A stretch of DNA of 56,579 nucleotides. Source: Opitutaceae bacterium. GTDB taxonomy: Bacteria; Verrucomicrobiota; Verrucomicrobiia; Opitutales; Opitutaceae. Of the stretch, positions 45,366 to 53,465 are shown in pieces. The stretch spans positions 1 to 56,579 of the forward strand of contig SYGN01000336.1 in NCBI GenBank assembly GCA_005799525.1, written 5' to 3'. How positions within the stretch are numbered: position 1 is the stretch's first letter; every line of letters begins with the position of its first letter. The notes under the pieces were generated by a model that saw nothing but the letters and a program-made list of their open reading frames with translations, did not search any database and was not told the DNA's origin. The position numbers and the translations under genes are program-made.

Positions 45366-46784
45366 TCAGCATCGCGGCCGATGCGGCGCCAAAAACTGCC
45401 CCTTCTGCGGCAGATTCGTAAACCGTCCATCGGCGTAGATCGCCGTGCCGCGCACATAGGTGTGCGTCACGCGGGCCCGGCTCTTTTCTCCCACATACGC
45501 ACTGATCCGATGCCGCGTCCAGAGGTCCTCCGCCTGGATTGTTCGCACCTTGGTATACTCGATGAGCGAAAAATCTGCATCCCGCCCCAACGCAATCTGC
45601 CCCTTGCGATCGTCGATCTGGAAACGTCGCGCGACATTGCGCGCCATCACTGCCGCCAACACGGGCAGGTCTTGAGCCGCCGTCTTTTCGCATTCGGAAA
45701 TCAACAGCTCAAAACCGTGCTGGATGCCCCCGATGCCACCCCAGACGGCAAACATGTTCGCCGAATCTTTCATCTCCGGCCGCGCCGGCGAGTGATCCGA
45801 CCCGACCGTCTGGATGCGCCCGGCTCGCAGCTCCGCCCACAACGCCTTGCGCCGCTTTTCATCGCGCAACGGTGGCGCACACTTCGCGAGCGGCCCGAGC
45901 CGCGCGACGTCCTTATCGTTGAAGAGCAAATAATGCGGGCACGTTTCCACCGTTACATCCACGCGCTGCAACCGCGCCTCGGTGATGAGTGCGATGCCTT
46001 CCGGGCTGCTCACATTCACAATATGAAGCGCACATTGCGTCTCGCCCGCGATTTCCAACGCCGCGCAAATCGCCTCAAGTTCCACCGCGACCGGACGCGA
46101 GTCGAGCCACGCGCGCGCATCGGAGCGCCCTGCCGTTTTGATCTTATCGGTGAGCGCCGCAACCATCGCATCATCCTCGGCGTGCACCGCCACGGGCAAA
46201 CCGACTTTGGCCGCCCGCTTCATGCCTTCCCGCAGCGTCTTCGCTTCCACATGCGGGAAGCTCGCGATCCCGCTGTCGCACATAAACGCCTTCAGCCCCA
46301 CCGCACCCGCGTCCCGCAGGCCGGCGATCTTGTCGAGATTCCCCGGGGTCAATCCGCCCCACAACGCGAAGTCGGTGCAAGACTTCTCCTCCGCAATCCC
46401 CCGCTTTTCGCGCAACCCCGCCGCATCGAGCACCGGCGGCTCCGAGCTGGACGGCATATCAAAAAACATCGTCCCGCCGCCCGCCGCGAGCGCCGCCGAG
46501 CCCGTTGCGATCCCCTCCCAGTCGGCACGACCAGGCTGGTTGAAATGCACGTGCGCATCAAGGATGCCCGGAAACACGTAGCGCCCCTCCGCATTTAGCT
46601 CCGCGTCCGTGGCGTCCGTGACGCTGGGGGCCAGCCGGACGATCTTGCCGCGCACGATGCCGATCTCGACCGCCAGCACGCCCTCCGGCGTCACGACGCG
46701 CCCCCCGCGCACGATGAGATCGAGCCGTTCGGGCTCGTGAACAGTCTTGCCGTTTTCCCTGACAATCGGACCAGTGCGTTTCAT
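45366..46784 (-). CDS. allB: Allantoinase
   Basis: The 472-residue product is an intact amidohydrolase-superfamily enzyme. DLIVRGGRVVTPEGVLAVEIG opens the composite domain. DAHVHFNQPGRADWEG holds the HxH metal site, GAVGLKAFMCDSG the carbamylated lysine, LPVAVHAEDD and CALHIVNVSS the metal histidines, and TVGSDHSPA the catalytic aspartate. The spacing and the DFALWGGLTPGNL motif favour allantoinase over dihydropyrimidinase. It opens the hydantoin ring of allantoin to allantoate. The start overlaps (ATGA) the stop of an allantoate-amidohydrolase remnant, and a xanthine dehydrogenase remnant follows, so it may be the last survivor of its pathway at this site. Confidence 0.87.
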   Translation of the reverse strand: MKRTGPIVRENGKTVHEPERLDLIVRGGRVVTPEGVLAVEIGIVRGKIVRLAPSVTDATDAELNAEGRYVFPGILDAHVHFNQPGRADWEGIATGSAALAAGGGTMFFDMPSSSEPPVLDAAGLREKRGIAEEKSCTDFALWGGLTPGNLDKIAGLRDAGAVGLKAFMCDSGIASFPHVEAKTLREGMKRAAKVGLPVAVHAEDDAMVAALTDKIKTAGRSDARAWLDSRPVAVELEAICAALEIAGETQCALHIVNVSSPEGIALITEARLQRVDVTVETCPHYLLFNDKDVARLGPLAKCAPPLRDEKRRKALWAELRAGRIQTVGSDHSPARPEMKDSANMFAVWGGIGGIQHGFELLISECEKTAAQDLPVLAAVMARNVARRFQIDDRKGQIALGRDADFSLIEYTKVRTIQAEDLWTRHRISAYVGEKSRARVTHTYVRGTAIYADGRFTNLPQKGQFLAPHRPRC

Positions 46785-47169
46785 GAGGCGTGTTGCTGGG
46801 CCATTCTTTCAAGAAAGTCCACTATCACGCGCAAAGCGATTTTGAGGTTCGCCGGCGAGGCAGATGCGTCCGGGTGGTGACTCAGCTCATCCCGACACCG
46901 CGCAAACCACATCGCGACCGGGTCAACGCCGACATCACCACCCCGACATGCCCCGCGCCACTCACCAGCGAGAGTCTGCGCCCCTGCACCGCCTGGACGC
47001 CGCGCTCGAGCCGCGCCGTCAACTCCCGTGAACACTCCACCGCATTATTGTCCTGCGTGCGCTGCCACACCACCGTGAGCCCGCGCATAGCGCGGAGGAA
47101 TGGGCTGGTGATTTCGAGACCGCCGATGGTCAGTGCTTTCAGGCCGGGAGCGAACGCCGGCCCACTCAC
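46781..47169 (-). pseudogene. C-terminal remnant of allantoate amidohydrolase (M20 family), frameshifted
   Basis: The minus-strand frame gives GLTVVWQRTQDNNAVECSRELTARLE and LSLVSGAGHVGVVMSAL, then shifts near 46930. It continues VDPVAMWFARCRDELSHHPDAS and LKIALRVIVDFLERMAQQHAS, with a TGA overlapping the allB start. 'SGAGHD...MS...P.AM.F.RC....SHHPDE' is the C-terminal catalytic block of AllC-type carbamoyl/allantoate hydrolases; here the metal-site aspartate of GAGHD is already V. The N-terminal metal-binding domain is absent. The four-base overlap preserves the old operon order allC-allB. Confidence 0.72.
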
Positions 47170-47438
47170 CGAGACCAGCCAAGCAGAGAGAAATGCGGGC
47201 GCACCTCCTGGTCGGTCTCCGCAACGGTGGAGAATCTCGCCAAAAAAATACCCATCACGGTCTCACCTTCAACCTCCATCTGCATCCAATCGCCTACGGT
47301 GCCCGCGCCGGCAGTAACGACCGCACGCCGACCACGCACTCGTGCGATGTTCGCGAACTCGTCATCAAGCCGAAAATTGGCGACACTAAACAAATTGCTG
47401 TTCAGCTTGCGCAAATTTGCTTGCCCCTCAGCGGCCAT
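47166..47438 (-). pseudogene. Unrecognised coding-like fragment
   Basis: A 90-residue minus-strand frame (NSNLFSVANFRLDDEFANIARVRGRRAVVT, AGTVGDWMQMEVEGETVMGI, FLARFSTVAETDQEVRPHFS) has natural composition and overlaps the start of the allantoate-amidohydrolase remnant. I do not recognise the family. It may be part of a gene fused to the remnant by deletion. The stretch 47439-47620 upstream, before the tRNA genes, shows no gene. Confidence 0.3.
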
Positions 47439-47620
47439 CGTCCGTAGAACCGACTGCTTATGCGGTGGTGAAGCAGGCTCCGCACCGCTGTTCTTTCACA
47501 GACTGTGTTTTTCTTTCCCATGTTCGGCCCGAGTGATCGCTGGAGTGTCGCCCTACCGCAGAAACGTGGCGTAGAAATCCGCCACATTAACTTCCACAAC
47601 TTGATCATAAAAAATAGTAG

Positions 47621-47695
47621 GCCGGCGTAGCTCAATGGTAGAGCACCTGTTTTGTAAACAGGCGGTTGCGGGTTCGAATCCCATCGCCGGCTCCA
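47621..47695 (+). tRNA. tRNA-Thr (anticodon TGT)
   Basis: The acceptor stem GCCGGCG (47621-47627) pairs with CGCCGGC (47685-47691). The D arm contains AGCTCAATGGTAGAGC, the anticodon stem CCTGT/ACAGG encloses TTTGTAA (anticodon TGT), and the T arm has the GGTTCGAATCC loop. CCA is encoded at 47693-47695. Confidence 0.97.
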
Positions 47696-47747
47696 GTTTT
47701 CAACCGTTGCCCTGACTGTGTTATGCCACTTCCCTGCGATTTTTTTC

Positions 47748-47821
47748 TGCCCGATTGTGTAATGGTAGCACAAACGACTCTGACTCGTTTTGTCTAGGTT
47801 CGACTCCTAGTCGGGCAGCCA
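47748..47821 (+). tRNA. tRNA-Gln (anticodon CTG)
   Basis: The acceptor stem TGCCCGA (47748-47754) pairs with TCGGGCA (47811-47817). The anticodon stem AACGA/TCGTT encloses CTCTGAC (anticodon CTG), and the T loop is GGTTCGACTCC. CCA is encoded at 47819-47821. It lies 52 bases after tRNA-Thr, probably co-transcribed. Confidence 0.96.
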
Positions 47822-47919
47822 ATTTTCCTCTTATAAAAAAATAAAAAGTGCGTTGCGTTACGTGATTCCTCCTCTGATTTCACCCAAAAAATATTCGCCG
47901 CCGATCTCCACAAAGTAAG

Positions 47920-47950
47920 TTGACAGCCAAGTTTGGATGACACCTATTTT
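47920..47950 (+). promoter_or_regulatory. Candidate sigma-70-type promoter for the Ton operon
   Basis: TTGACA at 47920-47925 is a consensus -35; TATTTT at 47945-47950 is a plausible -10, although the 19-base spacing is slightly long. It would give a leader of about 250 bases before exbB at 48206. The region 47822-48205 (384 bases) is AT-richer than its surroundings and holds no recognised gene; an 80-codon frame in it has no family character. Confidence 0.4.
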
Positions 47951-48205
47951 GCCCCTTTCCAATTTTTTCACCCGAAATCACCTCAGCGACATGCTGAATT
48001 TCCAAATACCCCTCTCCTGCGCATCGTGGCCCGCCGGGCAAATCCGAACAGATAAACTCATTCCCGCAGCGCTGGGTGGAGTTGAGTCGGTCGCAAAAAT
48101 ATTAATGAGCAATTCACTCGCACGCGCTTACTCCCATCGTACTGACCCACAAATCTTTCTCTCAATCCTCACTGAATAATCCACTAAGAAAACTTCCCAC
48201 TTCAT

Positions 48206-48895
48206 ATGATAAACCTAGTCGAAATCCCCCTGGCGATCCTGCTCATGAATCCCGACGGTACTGAAATGTCCATGATGGACCTCTTTCACGCCGGCAAAGA
48301 AATCATGTGGCCAATCATATTATTGTCGTTCGTCGGCATCACCGTCGTGGTTGAGCGACTCCTCTTCATCATCCGTGAGAACGGCACCCGCGACGCGGAA
48401 GCGGTCGAGAAGATGCTGGGATTGGTCGAGAAGCGCGACATCGATGGAGCGCTCGCGATCGGCAAGAAGAGTAAAGATTTTATCGCCCGCATCTTGGTTT
48501 ACACGCTGAGCAACAAGGAATATTCCATGTCCAATGCCTTTGTCCGTGCTTCCGGACAAGAGCTCGGGCGCTTTAGTCAAGGCATGGCAACTCTGGACAC
48601 CGTCATCACAGCGGCACCTATGTTGGGTCTTCTCGGAACGGTTACGGGTATGATGAAGACGTTCGGCGCCCTCGGCGGCGGCAATCTCGCCGCCGCGTCC
48701 GGTGCAATCACCGGTGGCGTGGCCGAAGCGTTGATAGCCACGGCAGCCGGTCTCTTGATCGCCATTATGGCACTGCTCCCATTCAACTATCTCATCGCCC
48801 GCACCGAGCAGGCGAAACAAGAGGTCAGTGACGCCTCCCACGCTCTCGAAATCCTCGTCAAGAAGTCCGAGACCAATGCTCCGTTCGGTCGCTGA
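48206..48895 (+). CDS. exbB: ExbB/TolQ-family proton channel subunit
   Basis: The 229-residue inner-membrane protein has a first helix at about 32-55 (IMWPIILLSFVGITVVVERLLFII), a cytoplasmic loop, and two further helices in LDTVITAAPMLGLLGTVTGMMKTF and GGVAEALIATAAGLLIAIMALLPFNYL. The MotA/TolQ/ExbB signature APMLGLLGTVTGM and the conserved polar residues TA..G in the third helix are present. With ExbD it forms the proton channel that energises TonB and hence the receptors in this window. It is first in a seven-gene operon. ATG at 48206 lacks a Shine-Dalgarno sequence. Confidence 0.95.
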   Translation: MINLVEIPLAILLMNPDGTEMSMMDLFHAGKEIMWPIILLSFVGITVVVERLLFIIRENGTRDAEAVEKMLGLVEKRDIDGALAIGKKSKDFIARILVYTLSNKEYSMSNAFVRASGQELGRFSQGMATLDTVITAAPMLGLLGTVTGMMKTFGALGGGNLAAASGAITGGVAEALIATAAGLLIAIMALLPFNYLIARTEQAKQEVSDASHALEILVKKSETNAPFGR

Positions 48896-48944
48896 GTTCC
48901 GCACCCCGTTCTCGGTAAATTAGCCACTCCAGTCACCCTCCACC

Positions 48945-49373
48945 ATGTCCGGATCATCAGGCGGTAATAGCGGCGGCAAGAAAAAGGCGCGCATTGAGAT
49001 CATCCCTCTCATCGACGTCATTTTTTTTCTGCTCGCCACTTTCGTGTTGTTCACTCTTTCGCTGAACACACCCCAAGGTGTGCCCGTAGTTCTCCCGCAG
49101 GCGGAGAGTGGAGTCGAACGTGAAACCGCCGGCACGGCCACGGTCTCAGTCACCGAGCAAGGCAGCCTCGCTTGGGATAAAGAATTCGTCGACCTTAACG
49201 AATTTCTTAACCGTCTGAAGGCCTATTACGTTTCGAACCCAGAGGGACGCATCCTAATCAATGGCGATGATAACGCACCCTTCAATCAGGCCATTTACGT
49301 CTTCGACGAAGCCCGCAAGGCTGGGTTTAAAAAGATATTTATCGAGACGCAGGTTCGTGCGATTAACCGCTAA
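48945..49373 (+). CDS. exbD: ExbD/TolR-family protein, copy 1
   Basis: The 142-residue product has a short basic cytoplasmic start (MSGSSGGNSGGKKKARIEI), one helix with the essential aspartate in IPLIDVIFFLLATFVLFTLSLN, and a periplasmic domain (GRILINGDDNAPFNQAIYVFDEARKAGF) of ExbD/TolR type. It is 49 bases after exbB. The first 12 bases and a 47-base block spanning the aspartate helix are identical to the second exbD copy, showing a tandem duplication. Confidence 0.95.
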   Translation: MSGSSGGNSGGKKKARIEIIPLIDVIFFLLATFVLFTLSLNTPQGVPVVLPQAESGVERETAGTATVSVTEQGSLAWDKEFVDLNEFLNRLKAYYVSNPEGRILINGDDNAPFNQAIYVFDEARKAGFKKIFIETQVRAINR

Positions 49374-49409
49374 CCCTCCGGGTAGAATCAATCCCCCCAC
49401 TTTACTTCT

Positions 49410-49859
49410 ATGTCCGGATCAAGCTCACACGTAGATGATGGCAAGAAAAAGGCGCGCATTGAGATCATCCCTCTCATCGACGTCATCTTCTTTCTTTTGG
49501 CGACGTTCGTATTATTCACCCTCTCGCTGAATAAAATCGCTTCGATCCCGGTCGATCTCCCCGTCGCGAACCCAAACAGCCAGCCCAATCCCAATGATCC
49601 CACCGTCTACCTGCAGGTGTCCGACTCGGGAAATTGTTATTGGAAGCAGGGCGTGGGTTCGGCCCCAGAATTACTTACGGTGGCCGAAATTGCGCCGCGA
49701 CTAGCCGACTACAAGAACCGAGAAGCCAATCCACGCGTGCTCGTGCAGGGCGACAACAAAGCCCGCTTTGGGGCTGCCGTCCTTGCTCTTGATGAGATTC
49801 GCAAGGCTGGAATCGCCCAAGTATCCGTTCAAACCACCGTCCAGCCCACGGGTAAATAA
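49410..49859 (+). CDS. exbD: ExbD/TolR-family protein, copy 2
   Basis: The 149-residue paralog of the preceding gene has the same KKKARIEIIPLIDVIFFLLA helix and aspartate, but a diverged periplasmic domain (NPNDPTVYLQVSDSGNCYWK, NPRVLVQGDNKARFGAAVLALDEIRKAGI). Two different ExbD subunits in one operon occur in several TonB systems and may form a heterodimer. The periplasmic difference suggests distinct partners. It lies 36 bases after copy 1 and 17 before tonB. Confidence 0.94.
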   Translation: MSGSSSHVDDGKKKARIEIIPLIDVIFFLLATFVLFTLSLNKIASIPVDLPVANPNSQPNPNDPTVYLQVSDSGNCYWKQGVGSAPELLTVAEIAPRLADYKNREANPRVLVQGDNKARFGAAVLALDEIRKAGIAQVSVQTTVQPTGK

Positions 49860-49876
49860 CCTCCGGAACTTTTCCC

Positions 49877-50533
49877 ATGCGTAGCGACCTCATCCTAGGA
49901 TTTTCTCTGTCAGCGTTGATCCACGGGGGAATCTTTTTCGGCGAAATGCTGATCAAGTTCGAACCAAAGCCCAAGCCCGTCACCCAAGAGGCCCCCAAGG
50001 TCCTGCTGATTGAAATGCCCAAACTCGAACCCGATGAGCCGGAAAAAGTCGAGGTCACGGATGAACCGATCAAGCCGATCGACTTAGCGCCCCCCATGCT
50101 CACGGACGTGCCCCAAATCGTGACCGATACATCATTTGTCCAGAAGGTCCAACCCCCGCCACCCGAAGGAATGCGCCCGGCCGTTGGCGTCCTGACGATT
50201 CCCGGGGACCGCGATACGTCCCAATTCCGAGGTGCAGCCGTGTTTGATCCGTCCATGCTCGACAATCAACCGGTCCCCCGCTTGCAAGGTCGCCCGACCT
50301 ACCCCTTCGAGATGCGCCGCGCAGGTATCGCGGGAGAGGTCGTCGTCGACTTCATCGTCGATGCCAACGGCGATGTCCAAAATGCGTTTGCCGTCAAAAT
50401 GTCGCAGCGCGAATTTGAATCTGCAGCCGTGCAAGCCGTGTCCAAATGGAAATTCAAGCCCGGACGTAAAGGCGGCCGGAACGTCAACACGCACATGCAG
50501 GTGCCCATCGTATTCACCCTTAACGAGGATTAA
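49877..50533 (+). CDS. tonB: TonB energy transducer
   Basis: The 218-residue product has an N-terminal anchor helix with the S-x3-H signature (FSLSALIHGGIFFGEML), a proline/acid-rich spacer (EPKPKPVTQEAPK, KLEPDEPEKVEV), and a C-terminal TonB domain (PRLQGRPTYPFEMRRAGIAG, VVDFIVDANGDVQNA, SAAVQAVSKWKFKPGRKGG). The YP motif and terminal strands for the TonB-box interaction are intact. It delivers ExbB/ExbD energy to the outer-membrane receptors. It begins 17 bases after exbD copy 2. Confidence 0.95.
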   Translation: MRSDLILGFSLSALIHGGIFFGEMLIKFEPKPKPVTQEAPKVLLIEMPKLEPDEPEKVEVTDEPIKPIDLAPPMLTDVPQIVTDTSFVQKVQPPPPEGMRPAVGVLTIPGDRDTSQFRGAAVFDPSMLDNQPVPRLQGRPTYPFEMRRAGIAGEVVVDFIVDANGDVQNAFAVKMSQREFESAAVQAVSKWKFKPGRKGGRNVNTHMQVPIVFTLNED

Positions 50534-50541
50534 TCCATCCC

Positions 50542-51966
50542 GTGACTGCCTCATTCTTTCCCTCCCTCCCTCCTCAAGCTCGCCCGGCGAAGATTGCTCT
50601 GACGCTCGCACTCGCACTCGCGGTGTTCACGTCGGGAGCGTCGTCCGCCCAGACACCGCCGCCAGCGCAACCTCCGAGCCTGAGCGAAAAGGTCAGCGCT
50701 GAGATCCAAAAGCTCAAACCGCTCCAAGACGCAAAAAATTGGGACGGAATGATCGCTCTCCTTGATGCGGTGGTTCCTACGGTGGGCCCCGCTAGCTATG
50801 ATCTAGCCTTCATTCAGGATATGCGCGCCCGGCTCTTGGCCGGCAAAGATCAATGGGCTAAATCCGCGGAGACGATGGAGATCGCCCTCCAACTTTCGGA
50901 TACCAGTTCCCCGAAATTCTTCGATAAAAACAAGACGCTGGAGATGGTCTTGTTTCTAGCCCAGATCAACTATCAGGAAGCCACCACCGTCAAAGTGCCT
51001 GAGACGCAGCGTAAGTATCTCGCGAAAGCTTCCGAGTTCATCAAACGCTGGCTGACAACTGCCCCCAAGCCTACACCCGAAATCATGTCGTTTTATGCGA
51101 CGATTTTGCTTCAACAGGCTGTCGCTGACCCCAAAAACGTCAATCAAGAACTCCTCCAGCTTGCGCGGGCTGAGATCGATAAACTTTTCCAATCCTCGAT
51201 TCGTCCGAAGGAAAATCTTTACTTCCTCCTCTTGGCTGTCCTCCAACAAGGATCCGATGTTGCCCGCTCCGCTGAAGTATTGGAGCTGATCGTCAAACAG
51301 TTTCCGACGAAGAAAGACTATTGGCCCCAGCTCTGGGCAAGCTATCTGAACCTCGCCTCGGACAAGAATAATGACGAGTCGACATCGCGGTCCCATTTCA
51401 TTCGCGCAATCAACACCGTTGAACGAGCCCAAGCGCAGGGCTTCATGAATACGCCCAAAGATAACTTCAATTTGGTCAGCCTCTACATTCAAGTTAACCA
51501 ATTCGGTAAGGCGACTGACCTCCTGTATGCGGGCCTCAAGAGCGGCGGTATCGAAAATGATCCAAAAAACTGGATCTATCTCGGTTATTACTACCTACAA
51601 ATTAACCGAAATCTCCAAGCACTGGTGGTGCTGAAAGAAGCAACGAAGCTCTTCCCCACAAACGGCCAGTTCGACCTCCAGATCGGTGAAATCTACCGGC
51701 AAGATGAGAAGATGAAGGACGCGCGTCGGCATTACCGCGAAGCCCTGCGCAAAGGTGGCCTCGAACGGCCCTATGCCGTGCACACCCTCTTGGCCAACGT
51801 TTCCTACGAGGTTGAGGACTTCGACGAGGCACTCAAGTCGATCGTCCAGGCCGAGGCACTCAGTGATCCGAAAAAAGAAAAAGACGCCTACCTGGCTCGT
51901 CTAAAAGATGCAATTTTGGCAGCCATCGCTGATCGTGACAGTTCAAAATCGCCCAAAAGCCTCTGA
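50542..51966 (+). CDS. Periplasmic TPR-repeat protein of the Ton operon
   Basis: Start GTG at 50542, nine bases after tonB; 474 residues. A signal peptide (KIALTLALALAVFTSGASSAQTPP) is followed by helical repeats: LKPLQDAKNWDGMIALLDAV, QLWASYLNLASDKNNDESTSR, NWIYLGYYYLQINRNLQALVVLKEAT and TNGQFDLQIGEIYRQDEKMKDARRHYREAL are TPR-like. It is probably a periplasmic scaffold binding TonB or receptors, comparable in position to TPR proteins such as TtpC in Vibrio Ton systems, without implying homology. The exact partner is unknown. Confidence 0.88.
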   Translation: MTASFFPSLPPQARPAKIALTLALALAVFTSGASSAQTPPPAQPPSLSEKVSAEIQKLKPLQDAKNWDGMIALLDAVVPTVGPASYDLAFIQDMRARLLAGKDQWAKSAETMEIALQLSDTSSPKFFDKNKTLEMVLFLAQINYQEATTVKVPETQRKYLAKASEFIKRWLTTAPKPTPEIMSFYATILLQQAVADPKNVNQELLQLARAEIDKLFQSSIRPKENLYFLLLAVLQQGSDVARSAEVLELIVKQFPTKKDYWPQLWASYLNLASDKNNDESTSRSHFIRAINTVERAQAQGFMNTPKDNFNLVSLYIQVNQFGKATDLLYAGLKSGGIENDPKNWIYLGYYYLQINRNLQALVVLKEATKLFPTNGQFDLQIGEIYRQDEKMKDARRHYREALRKGGLERPYAVHTLLANVSYEVEDFDEALKSIVQAEALSDPKKEKDAYLARLKDAILAAIADRDSSKSPKSL

Positions 51967-51998
51967 GTACGTCCACCCCCTCTCTCTTAAATTCTAAA

Positions 51999-52556
51999 AT
52001 GAAGAAGAAATATCTATATGTTTTCCCACCATTGATCGGACTTGTGATCTTTGGTACGGTTTACTGGCAATACAGCTCCGGATATGAAGCTCGTTTGGCT
52101 GAAGGTGAACGCAAGGCGCGCGCCGTCATCGAAGCCAAGCTCGCCGAGGATGCCCGCGGCCGGGAAAAGGCCGTGCGAGACGCTCTCGCCTCCCAAGAGA
52201 AGCGCAAAATCGATAAGGCCGCTAACGAAAAAAAAGATCTCGCGGACAAAGAGATGCGCGAAAAAGCCATGCAGGCAAAATTTCGGGCTCAGCGCGAAAC
52301 CGACAAACTCGAGCAACAAGCCAAACGCCTCAAAAAGGAGATTGACGAAGAAAAGAAGGAAATTGAAAAAATCGAAGCCGATAAGAAACGCTCGGTTGAG
52401 GAGGTCGCCTTCCAACGTGAATACGTGAAAAAAGCCGAGGCTAATACCCGCAGTCTCGCCATCGTTCTGGATCGGATCGCCGCCGCCGATGTGGCCGCTG
52501 AAGCCGCCGCCAAAGCTGCTGCTGCTGCCGCTGCTGCCGCTGCCGTCAAAAAATAA
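51999..52556 (+). CDS. Membrane-anchored coiled-coil protein 1 of the Ton operon
   Basis: The 185-residue product has an N-terminal helix (YLYVFPPLIGLVIFGTVYWQY), then an almost uninterrupted Lys/Glu/Ala-rich coiled coil (residues about 30-150, for example EKKDLADKEMREKAMQAKF and LKKEIDEEKKEIEKIEADKK) and an alanine-rich tail (AAKAAAAAAAAAAVKK). No known family. The orientation would place the rod in the periplasm. It resembles the next gene in architecture, length and its MKK-[YW] start, so the two look like diverged duplicates. Function unknown; a spacer or bracing role around the Ton complex is a guess. Confidence 0.85.
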   Translation: MKKKYLYVFPPLIGLVIFGTVYWQYSSGYEARLAEGERKARAVIEAKLAEDARGREKAVRDALASQEKRKIDKAANEKKDLADKEMREKAMQAKFRAQRETDKLEQQAKRLKKEIDEEKKEIEKIEADKKRSVEEVAFQREYVKKAEANTRSLAIVLDRIAAADVAAEAAAKAAAAAAAAAAVKK

Positions 52557-52573
52557 CCCAATAAATTCTCCCC

Positions 52574-53116
52574 ATGAAAAAATGGATGTATATCATTTTC
52601 CCAGGCGCCCTGCTCGGGGCCTTTCTCATCTTTTTCTTCAGTCACCAAACGGAGACTGAAGCTAAAGAAAAATCTCGTTTGGCTACCGCCCAAAAAATCG
52701 AAGCCGACAAAGCTAAAATCAAGGCGGACAACGAACGGAAGGCGTCGCTCGACGCCAAGGAGCGCCAAGCCGCCCGCGAGAAAGAGGATGCGGACAAAGT
52801 CGCAGCGAAGCTGGCCAAACTCGCAGCGGCGGACAAGGAAGTGAAGGACGCAACCGACAAGTCGCTGGCTGAGGGTGATAAAGCTGCGAAAGAAGTCTCC
52901 AAGCTCGACATCGATCTCGACACTCTCCGGAAGGCGAAGGACAAGGCGAACCGCGAAGCCTTTGAACTCGCGAAGCAGGTTGAGCTCGCAAAAGTTGCCA
53001 AACGCAACGCGGAGTTCGAAATTCAACGTACCACCGAGATGATTTCCACCCGGGCGGCGAACAGTTCATTGACGCGCATGCCGCCTCCCCCACCCCTTCC
53101 TCCAATCGCCAAGTAA
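52574..53116 (+). CDS. Membrane-anchored coiled-coil protein 2 of the Ton operon
   Basis: The 180-residue product starts MKKWMYIIFPGALLGAFLIFFFSHQ (membrane anchor). It continues as charged coiled coil (AKIKADNERKASLDAKERQAA, KDKANREAFELAKQVELAKV) and ends in a proline cluster (LTRMPPPPPLPPIAK). It lies 17 bases after the previous gene and is followed by a strong terminator, so it closes the operon. The proline tail could bind a partner or cross a gap. No recognised domain. Confidence 0.85.
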   Translation: MKKWMYIIFPGALLGAFLIFFFSHQTETEAKEKSRLATAQKIEADKAKIKADNERKASLDAKERQAAREKEDADKVAAKLAKLAAADKEVKDATDKSLAEGDKAAKEVSKLDIDLDTLRKAKDKANREAFELAKQVELAKVAKRNAEFEIQRTTEMISTRAANSSLTRMPPPPPLPPIAK

Positions 53117-53143
53117 TTGGTCCACGAAAAAAATCTAGTGACG

Positions 53144-53176
53144 AAAGACCCCGAGCGCGAGCTAGGGGTCTTTTTT
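53144..53176 (+). terminator. Rho-independent terminator of the Ton operon
   Basis: AAAGACCCC (53144-53152) pairs with GGGGTCTTT (53165-53173) around a 12-base loop, followed by a T-run (TTTTTT, 53171-53176). It lies 28 bases after the last operon gene. The following 53177-53465 (289 bases) contains no recognised gene. Confidence 0.9.
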
Positions 53177-53465
53177 ATGCACATCCTGGCGGTGCAACGT
53201 AATCAACCGGGCGGGGGGATCCCCTGAACGCAACCGCTCGCCCGGGGTTACCCCCTTTCCGGCATGCGTGAGTGGGAGTAAAGTCACGGGGCAGGAAAAT
53301 TACGAAGCGCGGTGATCGATGCCGAAACGAAACGAGATCGACGCGGACGACGAATCCTGCTGTCGCATCCAATTGAGCCGCTGCTGATTTCAATGACTGA
53401 ACTCGGTGATGTGGGATCGCACAGCAAGGCCAGGCAGAGTTGCCGGTACATTTTGGCCGAGCTAC

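Noticed and set aside
47402-47773. Minus-strand frame containing a RRWDSNPQPPVYKTGALP segment
   Set aside because: This is the well-known false protein produced by reading the antisense of tRNA genes.
47937-48179. 80-codon frame in the leader before exbB
   Set aside because: No conserved features, poor context, and it lies where the operon leader is expected.
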